NCBI GenBank assembly: GCA_965644315.1 | Contig: CBFFRQ010000180.1 | Coordinates: forward strand, 1 to 64,000 | DNA from: Caecitellus pseudoparvulus | Lineage: Eukaryota > Bigyra: Bicosoecida | DNA length: 64,000 bases | Direction of reading: 5' to 3' | Shown here: in pieces, positions 48,080-59,600 of the stretch | Layout: every line of letters starts with the position of its first letter | Position numbering within the stretch: the stretch's first letter is position 1 | The notes under the pieces: generated by a model | Database searches by the model: none | Seen by the model: the letters and a program-made list of their open reading frames with translations, nothing else | What the model was told of the DNA's origin: nothing | Translations under genes and position numbers: made by a program

Positions 48080-49430
48080 TCACATGATAATGCACTTCTT
48101 CTTCTTCTTCTTGCCTCCTGCGCCGGGCCCTGTGTCTGCACCCTCCCCGTCGGCGGCACCGAGCTCCTCGTCGTCGTCCTCCGAATCGCCCTCACCGGCC
48201 CCCGCCCGCAGGGAGTGAGGGGCAGCTGCTCCGTCGCCTCCCCGCCCCGCGGCAACAGCTGCCTGGCCTGGACTGCCTCCCTGCCCTTGCTGTTCCGCCG
48301 CCTCTGCAGCCTGGCGCGCCTCGGCTGTACGCTTGGCGCGCTTGCGGCGGGCCTTGCGGGAGGCCTCCAGGACGGCCGGGTCGGGTGCGCGGGGGTTGAC
48401 AGGCGGTGGAGGGGGGGGCGGCTGCACAGGCCGCCTGCTGCCGATGATGCCGTGCTCGGGGGGGGCATCCTCAGCCACCACCGGCACGCTGGACAGGTCG
48501 TCTGCCGGCAGCCGCTTGGCAGCCTCTGCCCGGCCCACCGCCGTCAGGGGGGGTGCTGTACTGTCAAAGAACTCCGCTGGTAGGCCCACACCCACCGCGC
48601 CGCCTGCTGCAGGCGGCGGGGGGGGTGACGCAAAGGAAGCCAGGCCTGGGATGACCGCCGAGTGTGGCGTGGCGGAAGTGTACTCTTCGGGCAGGCTACG
48701 CAGCGCGTCCAGGACCACCGACCGCACGGCCTCCGTGACAGGCACAGGGTCCCGCGCATCCAGCATGCAGAAGGGCACAGCCATGCTTTCTGCCGCCGCC
48801 TCCAGGTCCGGGGCCGTCACTTCACAGTGACGGGGCTCCACCTCCCCCCGGCTGGCCACCAAGAGCATGGGAATGCCGCCGCAGTGGTCCAACACCACCT
48901 CTTGCCACGCAGCGGCTGCGCGCAGACTCGACGGGTCTTCCATAGACGCCAGCAGTAGCGCTCCACCGGCGCCGTTGAAGTAGGAGGCAGCTACATTTGA
49001 GAAGTCCCCGGCTCCTGAGCGTGGCGCAAGGAAGACAGTGCCGGTTCCTGTCGCTCTTGCGGGGCGCTGGGTGGGGGACTCACCGGAAAAGTCCCAGAAC
49101 ATGACACGAGTGCTGTGGCCTCCCTTGTGTACGAGGTCCCGCTCCATGAAGTCGGCCCCTGCGAGGTGCGGCAGTGAGTGACGGGCAGCTGTCAACGGCA
49201 AGCAGGCTGTGGGCCGACCCACCGACTGTGGGCTTCGCCATGGAGGGAGGGGAGCCCTTGCAGAAAGTGTGCACGAATGTGGTCTTGCCAGTGCTCTCGC
49301 CGCCTACGACGAGCACCTTCACCGTGCCTGCGCAATCACGCGGTGCACCGTGGTGCCAGCGACAGGCCGCCGGCGCCAGGAGCGCCGCCCATCACTCACT
49401 CTCCAAGTCCTGGAAGTCTTCTTCTTCCAT
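48080..49430 (-). CDS. Ras/Rab-superfamily small GTPase with long tail and CaaX box, four exons
   Basis: Minus-strand exons 49430-49400, 49327-49223, 49158-49084 and 49014-48080; introns of 72, 64 and 69 bp, all GT-AG. The start MEEEDFQDLE lies in a tiny first exon; without it there is no ATG before the P-loop. Joined motifs: VVGGESTGKTTFV (G1), KPTVGADF (switch I Thr), VMFWDFSGAGDF (switch II, WDFSG in place of DTAGQ), LLVASRGE at the G4 position (no NKxD). An Ala/Pro-rich tail of about 170 residues ends in a poly-Lys run and CIIM, a prenylation signal for membrane anchoring. The altered G3 and G4 suggest atypical nucleotide handling. Confidence 0.78.
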
Positions 49431-49697
49431 GACCAGGGGAGTTCCAACTTGCAGTTTTCCGCACAGACCACTCCGTCTCAGGTCCGTGCCTGGCCCCAAG
49501 TTGCGAGGTCAGGGGCGACCTCACCTGCCTGGGCCAGGTGCGGAAAAAGGGCCAGACACGCCTAACCGGCACCTGCCCTGCAGGTAAGTTTCGCGCCAGA
49601 CCAAATTACAAACAAACCTGGATACGCCACCCTCGGTGAAGTTTTGAGTTTGCCCCTCTTGCCTTGATTAAGCGTGAACCCCCTCGGTACAGGCGAC

Positions 49698-50566
49698 ATG
49701 GCCAAGAAGACTGCCTCCACGAAGGAGGCAGGGGAGACGCGCACTTCCCTGCCACTGACTGCGCGCAGCGTGGACCTGCTCATCAGCTTCTACTACATCA
49801 TCTTCATCTTCACCGTGTCCTTCACTGACCTGCACAACTTCACGGCAAGCGTGCTGCGAGTGGAGGTGAAGGACCTGGAGAACATGGACCTTGCGTGAGT
49901 GCGGAAGAGAATGACCCGGCAACTTCCGACCACCACACCCCCGCCTGCTGCGCCGCAACAGGTACCCCCCCAAGTTCCTGACCGACCTCTACTTCAAGTG
50001 GGCCCGCACCGTGGACCCCCTGCTGTACGAGAACCCCATGTGGTGGCAGGCCATCGAGTGGGTGAACCTCCTGGTGCTGACGCCATATGCTCTCCTGGCT
50101 GTCATCGGCTTCCCCCTTGGCTGGCGCTGGCTGCGCAACCCCGGCATGATCGTGTCCTCGTTCACGGCGTACAGCCTGGCTGCCATCATCCCCGCTACGC
50201 TGTACGTGCGCGGGGTGCCTCACGCTGGTGCTTCCCTGCCCACATCACTTGCCTTTCACATCCACCACCCCCCCGCACAGCTTCGGCAACGACCCGACCC
50301 CCAACCCCCATGTCTTCTGCTGGGTGTATATTCCCTACGCCATCTTCCCCCTGCTCATCATCCTGCGCTTGTGGGGTGAGCGGCCTTTTGAGACCAAGCT
50401 GTCTGGATTCGCGTCAACCATCATCTGGCTGGTCGGCACCGTCACCCTGGCCCTCTTCTTCACCTACTGCCTCAAGTGGTTCGTCGTCTACGAGCCTGGC
50501 ATGCTGCCTTCCGAGGTGTTGGATGTTGTGAAGGGGCCCATGGACCAACTGCCTGGTGGGTTGTGA
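49698..50566 (+). CDS. EXPERA-domain membrane protein (TMEM97/sigma-2 receptor-like), three exons
   Basis: Exons 49698-49894, 49962-50201 and 50281-50566; introns of 67 and 79 bp (GTGAGT, GTACGT donors). The 240-aa product has four membrane segments: SVDLLISFYYIIFIFTVSF, VNLLVLTPYALLAVIGF, a SFTAYSLAAIIPATLFG segment formed across intron 2, and TIIWLVGTVTLALFFTYCL. FTDLHNF, ENPMWWQAIEW and GNDPTPNPHVF are EXPERA/TMEM97-type signatures. Relatives bind sterols in the ER. The usual short basic tail is replaced by a longer C-terminus. Confidence 0.8.
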
Positions 50567-50679
50567 CTCGGCTTGCAACCCCTTCGCAGCGCAGTGCGCT
50601 GCCTGAATGCATGACAAATCCCCGCCTCCCCAGGCTCCCTGTCCAGAGGCATAGCACTACCCACCACACTGCCTAAAAC

Positions 50680-52080
50680 ATGGCAGCAAGCAGCGTTGGC
50701 GGCGGGGGCACGTCAGCGCCAGCCCTGCTGCCACACGCGCCTTCCATTCCAGCTGCACCCTCGCGCCAGCTGTGTGCCAGAGCTGTCACTGCACCCCTTT
50801 GGGTATGGCTGGTGCTGTTCGTTGCAATTACGTGCATGTCAGCTGGTATGGCCGCAGCCCGCGCATGTTGCCCTGGGCAGTGCATTCTGAGCAGCACACG
50901 AATTCCGCACCACCTTCGATGTGCAGGAGGTGTGCTGTTCGCCCTGATGAAAGGCGTGCCGCCCTTCAACAAGGCTGCTTGGCGGCTGTGGTGGACAAGT
51001 TTCCTGCAGCTGGTCCCCTTTGCGCTGCAGACCTGGCACCGCACACAGGGAGGCGGCGGGATTTCGTCACATGCAGAGGCACAACAAAGTGCCACAACCA
51101 CTGTGGCCGCCACACATCGCGTGCCGCCGCAGCGCATGCCGCCGGCTCGGCCCAAGAAACCCTCACGGCGTGCCTTTTGGAGGCGGTGGTGGGCCAGTCT
51201 CCCTGGCCTTTGTGCCATCGGCTGCGTGCTGGCTCTGCACTTTGGAGCTTGGAGCTGGTCCGTCAACCACACGACCCTGGCGCGGAGCCTGTTGTTCGTG
51301 ACGACACACCCCATGCTGGGAGTCCTGGGGAGTCTCTCAGCCGCGGGCATTCTTCTTATCGCCAGGCACACGTGTGGCACAGGGCTTTGGCCTTCCGCCT
51401 GGCACCCACGCTGGCCAACTGGTCTCGAACTTCTGGGCACCACGGTCGCCCTCGCCGGCGCTGCAGCCATGGTGCTGCCAGATGCAGATGAGGGGACTGG
51501 CGCAAACTCCAGCGCTCCATCCCTTGCAGGAGACGCCGCTGCCGTGCTGGGCGCCGCTGCCATGGCGGTGTACTTGTGGGCGGGCGCGGCGGCGAGGAAG
51601 TGGCAGCCGCTGTGGTTGTACGCATTCCCTGTCACCCTCTCGGCAGCTGTGACTGCCTCCCTCGCCAGCTGGGCAGCGGAGCCCGGCATTTCCCTGGCAG
51701 GCTCTGGCGGCCTGGGCCTGTTTGGCTGGGCAGCAGGCGGGCGCCTCACGACGCTGGCCTTTCTCTCCGGCTTCGTGTCTGGCATCCTGGGGCACTCCCT
51801 CGCCATCCTCGCCCTGGCCCACCTCCCACCCCTCATCGTCTCTGTGAGTTTGCTCTTGGAGCCACTGCTGGGTTCGCTCATCGGCTGGGCTTTGGGAGAG
51901 CAAGGTGTGCCCAGCGCGTGGACAGCTCTGGGCGGCTCGCTTCTGCTGATGGGGGTGGCAGCCATCACTGTGGGCCAGCCCCCAGTCGCTGATAGTGGCG
52001 GTGGTCCGGACACCCCAGTGTGTGTCAGGTCTGATGCAGGGCGTCCCAAGGCAGGCAGGCCCGCTGTGCGTGCAGTGTGA
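50680..52080 (+). CDS. EamA/DMT-superfamily transporter
   Basis: 466 aa, ATG 50680, no intron. It has about ten hydrophobic segments in two EamA halves. The first half contains LPGLCAIGCVLALHFGAWSWSV and TTHPMLGVLG; the second ends with SLAILALAHLPPLIVSVSLL, EPLLGSLIGWALGE and GGSLLLMGVAAITV, classical for drug/metabolite transporters. A long loop (about residues 110-165) separates the first helices from the rest. Substrate unknown. The tail overlaps the 3' flank of the selenoprotein S gene on the other strand (stops 165 bp apart). Confidence 0.8.
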   Translation: MAASSVGGGGTSAPALLPHAPSIPAAPSRQLCARAVTAPLWVWLVLFVAITCMSAGMAAARACCPGQCILSSTRIPHHLRCAGGVLFALMKGVPPFNKAAWRLWWTSFLQLVPFALQTWHRTQGGGGISSHAEAQQSATTTVAATHRVPPQRMPPARPKKPSRRAFWRRWWASLPGLCAIGCVLALHFGAWSWSVNHTTLARSLLFVTTHPMLGVLGSLSAAGILLIARHTCGTGLWPSAWHPRWPTGLELLGTTVALAGAAAMVLPDADEGTGANSSAPSLAGDAAAVLGAAAMAVYLWAGAAARKWQPLWLYAFPVTLSAAVTASLASWAAEPGISLAGSGGLGLFGWAAGGRLTTLAFLSGFVSGILGHSLAILALAHLPPLIVSVSLLLEPLLGSLIGWALGEQGVPSAWTALGGSLLLMGVAAITVGQPPVADSGGGPDTPVCVRSDAGRPKAGRPAVRAV

Positions 52081-52245
52081 ATTCAAGAGGCACCCGGGCA
52101 GGACCTGCCTTGTGAGCGCCTCCATCGTGAGTGCGGGAAGCGGGCATGTTCCTGCCCGCTTCCCGCGCTGCGTTAACAAAAAGCAACAATCCGCCAACCC
52201 CCCCCAGACAAAGCGCTGTGCGCAGCCATGTGGCCAGCACAGCGC

Positions 52246-52779
52246 TTACCCTCAGCCGCCTCGCTTGCGCAGCGCCGCGCGGCGGTCTGCCCCCCACCGA
52301 ACTGGCCTCTTGCCGCCACCTCCACCCGCTGCAGAAGTGGCGGAATGGCGTTGACCGCATGTCTGCGGTGCAAGCATGCGTAGCGCGGGAAACTCACGAG
52401 GAATGATGGGGCAGAGCTTCTTCTCTTCTTTGGCCTTGGCAGCAGCACGCTCTTTGAGCTCTTGGCGTTTCTCTTCGCTCATGGCGGCAAACTTCGCTGC
52501 TTGAGCCTCGCGGACACGGCGACGGTCTTCGTCCAAGACTGCCACGCGGTCTGGAGCCGTTGCCTCGGCCCTGGACCTGGACATGCGCCACTCGTGCAGC
52601 TGGCGCTGCACTGAAGGGGCCACCGTGACGTAGATGACCACCGCCAGGACGATCCACCAACCGTACTGTTCAAAGAAAGCTGCGATGGGCGTCAAGACTG
52701 GGTCAATCCCCAGCCAGGATGAGGGCGCCTCTGACGCCGCTTCAACAGCCGCGGCATCGTCAGGCTTGCGCACGTCCAT
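52246..52779 (-). CDS. SELENOS: Selenoprotein S (VIMP)-like, UGA read as selenocysteine, two exons
   Basis: Exons 52779-52398 and 52328-52246; intron 69 bp (GTGAGT..GCAG). 154 aa. One membrane helix (GWWIVLAVVIYVTVAPSVQ) is followed by a charged coiled coil (EDRRRVREAQAAKFAAMSEE) and a Gly-rich tail, the layout of selenoprotein S in ER-associated degradation. Conventional reading ends at TGA 52254-52252, but the codons there read Gly Gly TGA Gly TAA, the Gly-Gly-Sec-Gly terminus of animal selenoprotein S. So the CDS is taken to the TAA. The intron is a multiple of three without a stop, so retention would also keep frame. A GTG at 52839 is not a credible start. I could not identify a SECIS by eye. 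Confidence 0.75.
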
Positions 52780-53165
52780 GGCTCCGAAACGCAAGCCCAC
52801 GAAACGCAGCTCCCACACTGCACCACCAGCCGCCTGCACTCAGTGGGAGACGCAGAATGAGACAGCACACGAGCATTCTCATGCCCGGGCTGCTATCGTG
52901 TGCATGCATTTTGCACTACGCTCAATTTCTTGGAGCTGCCGTACAGGAGCCGCTTGAGCCCCCTCAACACGCCGAGAGAGTGCAGGCACAGTAACCCTCT
53001 CCCGCAACAAGTGATCGCCGCAGCTAAATCACACAAGTGCACGCCCTGTCCGCTTGCATCATTGCCAGCTTCGCCCCGCCTGCTGCTCACCCGCCCCAGC
53101 ACTGGCTGCCCGAGTGTCGCAGTGCCTGCTGCACGCTTTTCACCCCGCCTCCTCACACCGCCAAC

Positions 53166-54069
53166 ATGGCCAAGGGAGACAAGGACGTAACGAAAGGCAT
53201 GAGCCTGCTGGAGCGCAACTTCTGCGCCTACGCTGAGTGCGTGCGACGCTGCGCTGCAGATCTTGCGGAAGTTGCGGGACTTGACACGCCGCTGAGCTCA
53301 CGTGATGCCCTCTGTCGTGTGGCGTCTCAGGTACCACTGGGACCCCATCAACCAGTGGATCCACATCATTTTTGTCCCATGCATCTTCTGGTCCGCTGCT
53401 GTGATGCTTGGACATGTCAGTGAGTGCACAGCCACGCCTCCTCACCCCGTCGGGCTGGCTCCCGCAGCAAGTTGCAACATGGCCTCGCGTGCCTGCCTCC
53501 AGGTCCTGTCGTGGACAAGGTCGCGCCTGAACTGGCCCAGCACTTCCCCCTGGGGGGTGTCTTTGGAGACAACCTCTCCCTCCTCCCCTTGGTTTTGTAT
53601 GCTTCCTTCTACGTCATCCTCGGCTTCTCTGACGGCAAGGCTTGGCTGGGGTTCCTGGCAGCGAGCATGATCACTGGCCTCGTTGCTGCTGCAAACATTT
53701 TCCTGACGCAGTACAGCGCGCCCGAGAGCATGCCCTTTGCCACTGTGTGGAACGTCGCCATTGCCCTGCACATCTTCGGGTGGGCAGTGCAGTTCTACGG
53801 CCACGGTGCGTGGTGTCCACTGTCGAAACATTCGCTCCGCGCCGTACCCCACGACCCACCTTTCCCCACACTCTGCAGGAGTCCACGAGGGCCGCAGCCC
53901 TGCTCTACTGGACAACTTGTTCCAGGCTATCTTCGCGGCGCCCATTTTCGTGCTTATGGAAGTGCTCATGAAGCTGGGCTTCCTCCTGGAGTTCAAGGGC
54001 AAGGTCGCCTCCCACGTGGAGCAAGCCATCGCCAAGTTCAAGGCCAGCAAAGGGAAGAAGGCCAACTGA
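53166..54069 (+). CDS. Mpo1-like (DUF962/YGL010w) membrane protein, four exons
   Basis: Exons 53166-53236, 53331-53419, 53503-53805 and 53879-54069; introns of 94, 83 and 73 bp. 217 aa. YHWDPINQWIHIIFVP at the first splice, IFGWAVQFYGHGVHEGRSPALL formed across intron 3 and NLFQAIFAAPIFVLMEV match the family of yeast Mpo1, an ER dioxygenase in alpha-oxidation of 2-hydroxy fatty acids. Conserved His residues (HxxF-type, GHGVHEGR) are present. Four hydrophobic helices; Lys-rich C-terminus (KASKGKKAN), possibly an ER retrieval signal. Confidence 0.85.
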
Positions 54070-54380
54070 ATTCTTCGACCGCTTCTGGAACGGTACAAAT
54101 GCAGCTATTGAAAGCGATTGAGCAGCCTGCCTCACCCGAGTGGGCCCCAGTTGACCCCCTCCAAGGAGCCGCCCTGCTCAGCCAGCGCGTCACCTCAAAA
54201 ACCCCTCCGCCAAGCAAACCCACATCACAAGTCACACGCATTAGTGAACTTTCAGGGATAGCTTAACATCCCAGCTGTCGCTTCCTCCAGTGTGCCAGCT
54301 CAAGGTAGACGCGGGAAGACCCCGCAATTTCCGCGCCAAACCGTGCTCACACCGACCCCCTTCACAAGCGCGCTTCAAGC

Positions 54381-56569
54381 ATGGCAGCCCTTGACCTGTC
54401 GGTGACAGGGACAGGTGTTAAGCCTGGCCCCAGTAGTACACGGCAGAAATCACGCGCCAAAGGGCTGCAGAGCTCCAGGGTGAGTATGCTAGGGCGTTTC
54501 TGGAGTCAACGAGCCGCGCCATCCCTGAATACGTTGCAAGCACGGGGCGAGCAGGGAGCTTTCCCCAGCCCCTTCCGATACAACTTCAGACACTTCTTAC
54601 ACTGCTTCGCCCTTACAGGTACCCATGCTGGACAGCGCGACAGCGCTGAGCATAATGGAGGACAAGCTGTGCTCCCGATACAAGAGCGTCAAGGACGCCT
54701 TCGTGCACATGGACTACGATCTGGATGGCCGCATTTCCGCCGCAGAGTTCAGAGTCACTCTGGATCTCATGGGGCTTGTCATGTCGGACGAGGAGTTCCT
54801 CAGGCTGTGGCAGTACTTCGACACGGAGGGTGTCGGGTTCCTGAACTACACCGCATTCAACAACAAGGTGGGAGCCATGATCCACCCCCCGATCACCAAG
54901 CCTGTGATCGACCGGCCCCAAACCCCTCGAGTACGCCGTGCAAATGCCAAGCGGATCGCTTCCCGACTCAAGAAGACCATGCTCAACTTGCGCGACGCGT
55001 TCAACATGATCGACTCAGACCACAGCGGGCGCATCTCACACGCTGAGTTCATCCAGGCCCTGCGACATGTTGGACTGAACAAAATTGGGCATGATCAGAG
55101 TTACGAGCTCATGGTGAAGGTGAGGAGGCCAGGCAGGGACGGCCCGCCGCCCACGCCCGCCCTTGTGTTCGCAAGTACACGCCGACGCGCCCGCCTTCGC
55201 TGCGCAGCACAAGCCTGCCGACGACTTGGAGGACGGAATAACGTACGAGACGTTCGTCAAGACGATGGAGGACTACTTGAACTGTGAGAGAACATGCCAG
55301 CCGTATGCTGGCAGCGCGGCTCGCACTGCTCCAGCACTGCTACGCTACGCAGATGATGCAGCGGAGGCCAACGCACAAGCCGCAGGAGTCTACGACGAAG
55401 AGCCACTGCTAAGCTTGAACCACGCTGAGAAGCTGCTCGCTGAAAAGCTGTGGGGCAAGTTCGCCGCCGTTCAGCGAGCGTTCCGTGCCTTCGACTCAGA
55501 CAAGTCCGGCGCCCTGTCGTACGATGAGTTCAGAGCAGCCTTGCGCACGCTGGGCGTCAACCTGTCAGACCCAGACTTCAAGGAGCTAGTCCTCAAGTAC
55601 GACACAAACGGGGACGGAGAAATCTCCTACGACGAGTTCAACGCAGTTGTCGGCCCACTCATCCACCCCGAAGCCATCAACACCAACAAGTTGCACCAAA
55701 CCATGATGGAGCACGCTGGCGCACAGACAAGCGCCTTGCATTACAGGCCAGATGCCAAACTCGGAGCGGCCAAAATCAAAAAGGTCATGAGCCTTGAGGA
55801 ACGCGCAGCCATGGTGGCTCCGATCCTTGGCCTGATGCAGTGCGAAACGATATTTGCACAGTCGCTGTTCGGGCGCTACAAGGAGCTTGCGGCCGCTTTC
55901 CGGGAAGCAGACGTTGATGGCTCAGGGGAGCTGTCAAAATCTGAGTTCCACGCCCTGCTACGAAGCTTGGGTGTGAAGATGGCGGACGAACACATCGCGC
56001 AGCTCGTGGACAAGTACGACCAGAACGGCGATGGAGGGATCAGCTATGACGAGCTGGCCGCGCGACTGGGGCCCCTCATGAAGGGTGGAGATCATGCAGC
56101 TGCTGCCCTTGGCATGCACATTGAGGTCGAGGGCGCGAAGCCTGTCTCTTCGTACGCTGGCAGCCGCGGCAGCACGGCTGCTGAGAGCAAGCACAGCGCC
56201 TTCGCTCAGGGCGGGAAACGCACGCCCCGGAAGGATGTAGACTGGGACCGCATGTCCTTTGACGATGCTGCATCTGTATCGACCTTGTCCACATCCGCCG
56301 TCGATGTCAAGGGCGTCGAGGCGCGCATGCGACGAGTCTTGGGCCGCTCCTGGATGAGCGTGTACAAAGGTTTGCAGAAAGAACAGGTGTCAGGCTCAGT
56401 CTCCAGCGACCGTTTCCGGGACCTCATGGCCAAGAGGGGTGTCCCTCTCACGTCAAAGGAGGTGCGCGCGCTGGGGCGAGCCCATGGTGTGCCCGCCGCT
56501 GCTGCAACGGGCGGCATTCCGTACGAGGATGTCATGCGGGCGACGTTCTCGAAGGGTGCGGGACTGTAA
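54381..56569 (+). CDS. Multi-EF-hand calcium-binding protein, three exons
   Basis: Exons 54381-54479, 54619-55119 and 55208-56569; introns of 139 and 88 bp. About 653 aa. Good Ca2+ loops: DYDLDGRISAAE, DSDHSGRISHAE, DSDKSGALSYDE, DTNGDGEISYDE, DVDGSGELSKSE and DQNGDGGISYDE; at least one more is degenerate (DTEGVGFLNYTA). They come as pairs, as in calmodulin-like sensors. The N-terminal 30 residues are basic. The C-terminal 150 residues hold a further helical domain (VEARMRRVLGRSWMSVYKG). Cellular role unknown; similar proteins are common in cilia. Confidence 0.85.
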
Positions 56570-56640
56570 TGCATGCACATTGCGGTGAATTTCCATGCGG
56601 TACAAAAGAGTCTACGCCCCGTCGTCGTGCCGGAGACACC

Positions 56641-59600
56641 TCAGGATCCCCCTTGCCCTCGCCCTCGCCCACCCCTGCCACCTCGTCCACGCCCACGCCC
56701 TCGCCCTCGCCCTCGCCCTCGCCCTCGCCCTCGCCCCCGGCCACCGCCCTTCTCGTGCCCTGCACCTTCCCCGTGTCTTTGCGCTTTTCCTCGCGCGGCT
56801 CTTCCTCGTGCACTCCCACGTCCACGTCCACGTCCACGTCCAGCTGACCCATGGGTGGACGCCCCAGCGTGCCCGCCATGCCTTGCAGGCGGCCTGGAGG
56901 TCAGCAAGATCCCAGGAGCCGGCGCGCGCCTGTGGCCGGTTGCCTTCGACCCAGCACACAGCATGTCCAAAAAGCCGCTGACAACCTTGGAAGCTTGTTC
57001 TGTTTCCCCTCCACTGATCTTTCTATGATACGGCGTCAGGCGCGAGAGAATAAGGAGGGCGAAAGCTTTGGACAGCTCCGCTCTAAGCAAGGCCATGCCA
57101 GCAGCTACACCCGGCGGTGCAGCGTACGCAAGCCAGGAGTTGAGGCCCACAACCACTTCACCTGGGCGGGAGTCTGACTTGTACAGCACCCAGCGCTCAA
57201 GAGCCTCGGCGTCGACTGACTCTGCGTCTGTCTGGGCACAGGCCTGTCCCCCACCGACAGTTTCCCAACCGGATTCCTCCAGCTCGTCGTCGCGTGCAGG
57301 TCGAGAGGGCGCAAGACTCGCGATGATCTCTCCGTCGCTGTCCACAGCCGCTGCAGCACCCCGAGCTCCGCCGCCAGTCATCAGATCTGTGCGTGCCGCG
57401 GCTGCCGAAGCGTTCCAGCTGCCTGCCTCCGAGGTGGCATGTGCAACGTGCAGCTCTTTCATGGACCGCTTGTGGGCCCTGCCAGCCTTGAACAGCATGC
57501 TTCCAACAGCTGATGCAAGGCTGCCGGGCAAGGACTCGTCTTCGTCGCTGCTGTCCGCAGATGGCGAGCCGGATGGAGGCCGCTTCGCGGCTTGGCCTTG
57601 CTTTGCCAACACCTGCTCCAAGGATTCCGCTTCCAGCGCTGGCAGGCTGGACAAATCAAGGCTGTCCGACGAGTCTCGCCCAGCAAGCACCAGCAAAGCC
57701 AGGAGAGGAACGTTGCTCAGGTTTCGGATGGTGTTCTTCCTTCCTAGTCGTGTGAGCTCTTCGTAGGCCACAAGGATGCCGCCTTGCTGCTGGGCTTGGG
57801 AGGTCTGACTTGCCAGCGTGCGGCCGATGAGGGAGCTTCGGTGCACGGCCGCTGAGTCGACAGCATCCACTCTCACGGTGGGAAACCGTGCAGGCTTCTG
57901 TGGCAGGAACCGTGCAATGCGAGGGTACATGCCCACAGCCAAGGCCGCTTGCACCACCTCCAGTTGCCTGGCCGAGCGATTCATGAAGCCGCGAGGCCCC
58001 ACCTCGGATTTAAACACCACCTTGGCAGAGAGAAGTTCCTGCAACACCTGGTGCCGCATGCCCTCCACCATCATCAGCGCCGGGAAGGAGAGGAAGTTTG
58101 CGCGGCAATACCCATGTGCTGCGCTCATGCCACCACGGCGCTTGGCCGCTGCGTAGCCGTCAAAAGCGCCCAGCATGGCCAAGTGGTCGGACCCTGTGCC
58201 TCCCGACATGGATGCGCGAATGGCAGTGGCCCGTGCCTGGTCCCCTGCGCGTGTGGCCAGTGCAAAGGGGCTGCGGTACGACACAGTGCAGGCGATGGTG
58301 AGGACTGGGTCCAGCACGCCCAGTAGGCAGCCGATGAGGATCATCTTGCCCATGTCTGGCGGGACGGGCATGTGCAGGAGCGCTCTGCCGAGGGGGGTCA
58401 GGCGCTGCCTGACGCAATCTTGACCTCCCACAGCTACAGAGTGCTGGTGCAGCGCTCCCAACTGCACAAGCAGGCGCACTGCCCGCTGCACACTCAACGC
58501 AAGGGGGGGCTCAGGGGCCGTGGCCATGAACGCTTCAATTTCCCCAGAAACAGCGCGTGAGGCGCCAGGGCTGCTTGCTCCTCCCCCCGACAGACCTTGA
58601 ACATCGCCGAGGTCCAAGGCTTTGACCCGAAGGCACAGCTCCTCCAGTGGGGTGCTGAGCATCTCGGCGATGTCGTGGGGGTTCAGCGCTGCGTGCCGCG
58701 ACCTGGAGAAGAGGTGGTACGCAATGCCTGGGCGCACACGACCGGCCCGTCCTGCACGCTGTCGAGCGCTTGCCTGGGATACCCACCGCGACTTAAGGGA
58801 CGAGCAGCCTGTATAGGGGTCAAACATCTTGGACTTCCCCTTTCCAGAGTCGATCACGTACACGACGTCGTCGATGGTGATGGACGTCTCGGCAATGTTG
58901 GTGGACAGGACGACCTTGGTCTTGCCTTTAGGGGGCTTCCGGAACACTTGCCGCTGCTCTGAAGTGGGGATAGCTGAGTGCAGAGGGAGCACCCACGTCA
59001 GGCTGTTAAGGTAGGGGTGCTCCTCGATGAGGGCCTGCGTTCGGGAGATGTCATCCCACCCAGGGAGGAAGACTAGGATGGCACCAGCGACTGCGTCTGC
59101 ACGCGCTGCGCCCTGCTGGTGCTGCACAATGGACTCCACCAAGGCTGTGATGAGGTCACAGTCAACATTTTCGTCGTCGTGCAGTCCCATGTACTGCTGT
59201 AGCAGCGCCTGCACAGGGTCGGACTCGGCGGCTTCCTCCAGCGCCTCCTGCGCGTCGGCGTGCTTAAGGCGGCCTCTCTTGTCCCGGGATCTACCCTCAG
59301 TTTCAGTTGCCAGTGCTGCCATGAGGCTACCGAGGCTGTTTGTAGGGGCATCCACCGGGGGAGGCGGCGGCCGAGCAGCGGTGGTTGCCATGGCGCTCCC
59401 TGCGCAGGAGGGATCCAGGAAAGCTTCCGCGGAGAGCGCAGAGGATGGTTTCTGGGCGTCCCCTGATGAAGGTGCAGCGGGCTTGCCTTGAGGGAGGCCG
59501 TCGGGCACTGTGCCGGGCCCTTGGCACAGGGCCACGTGAGTTGCGAAGTCTCCCACAGAGTCCAGGACATACTTGCACAACTTGCACTGGTAGTCCACAT

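Noticed and set aside
52081-52245. A standard SECIS element directly after the selenoprotein S stop
   Set aside because: Strong hairpins exist, but I see no ATGA...GA core with an AA/CC apical loop, so it is not annotated.
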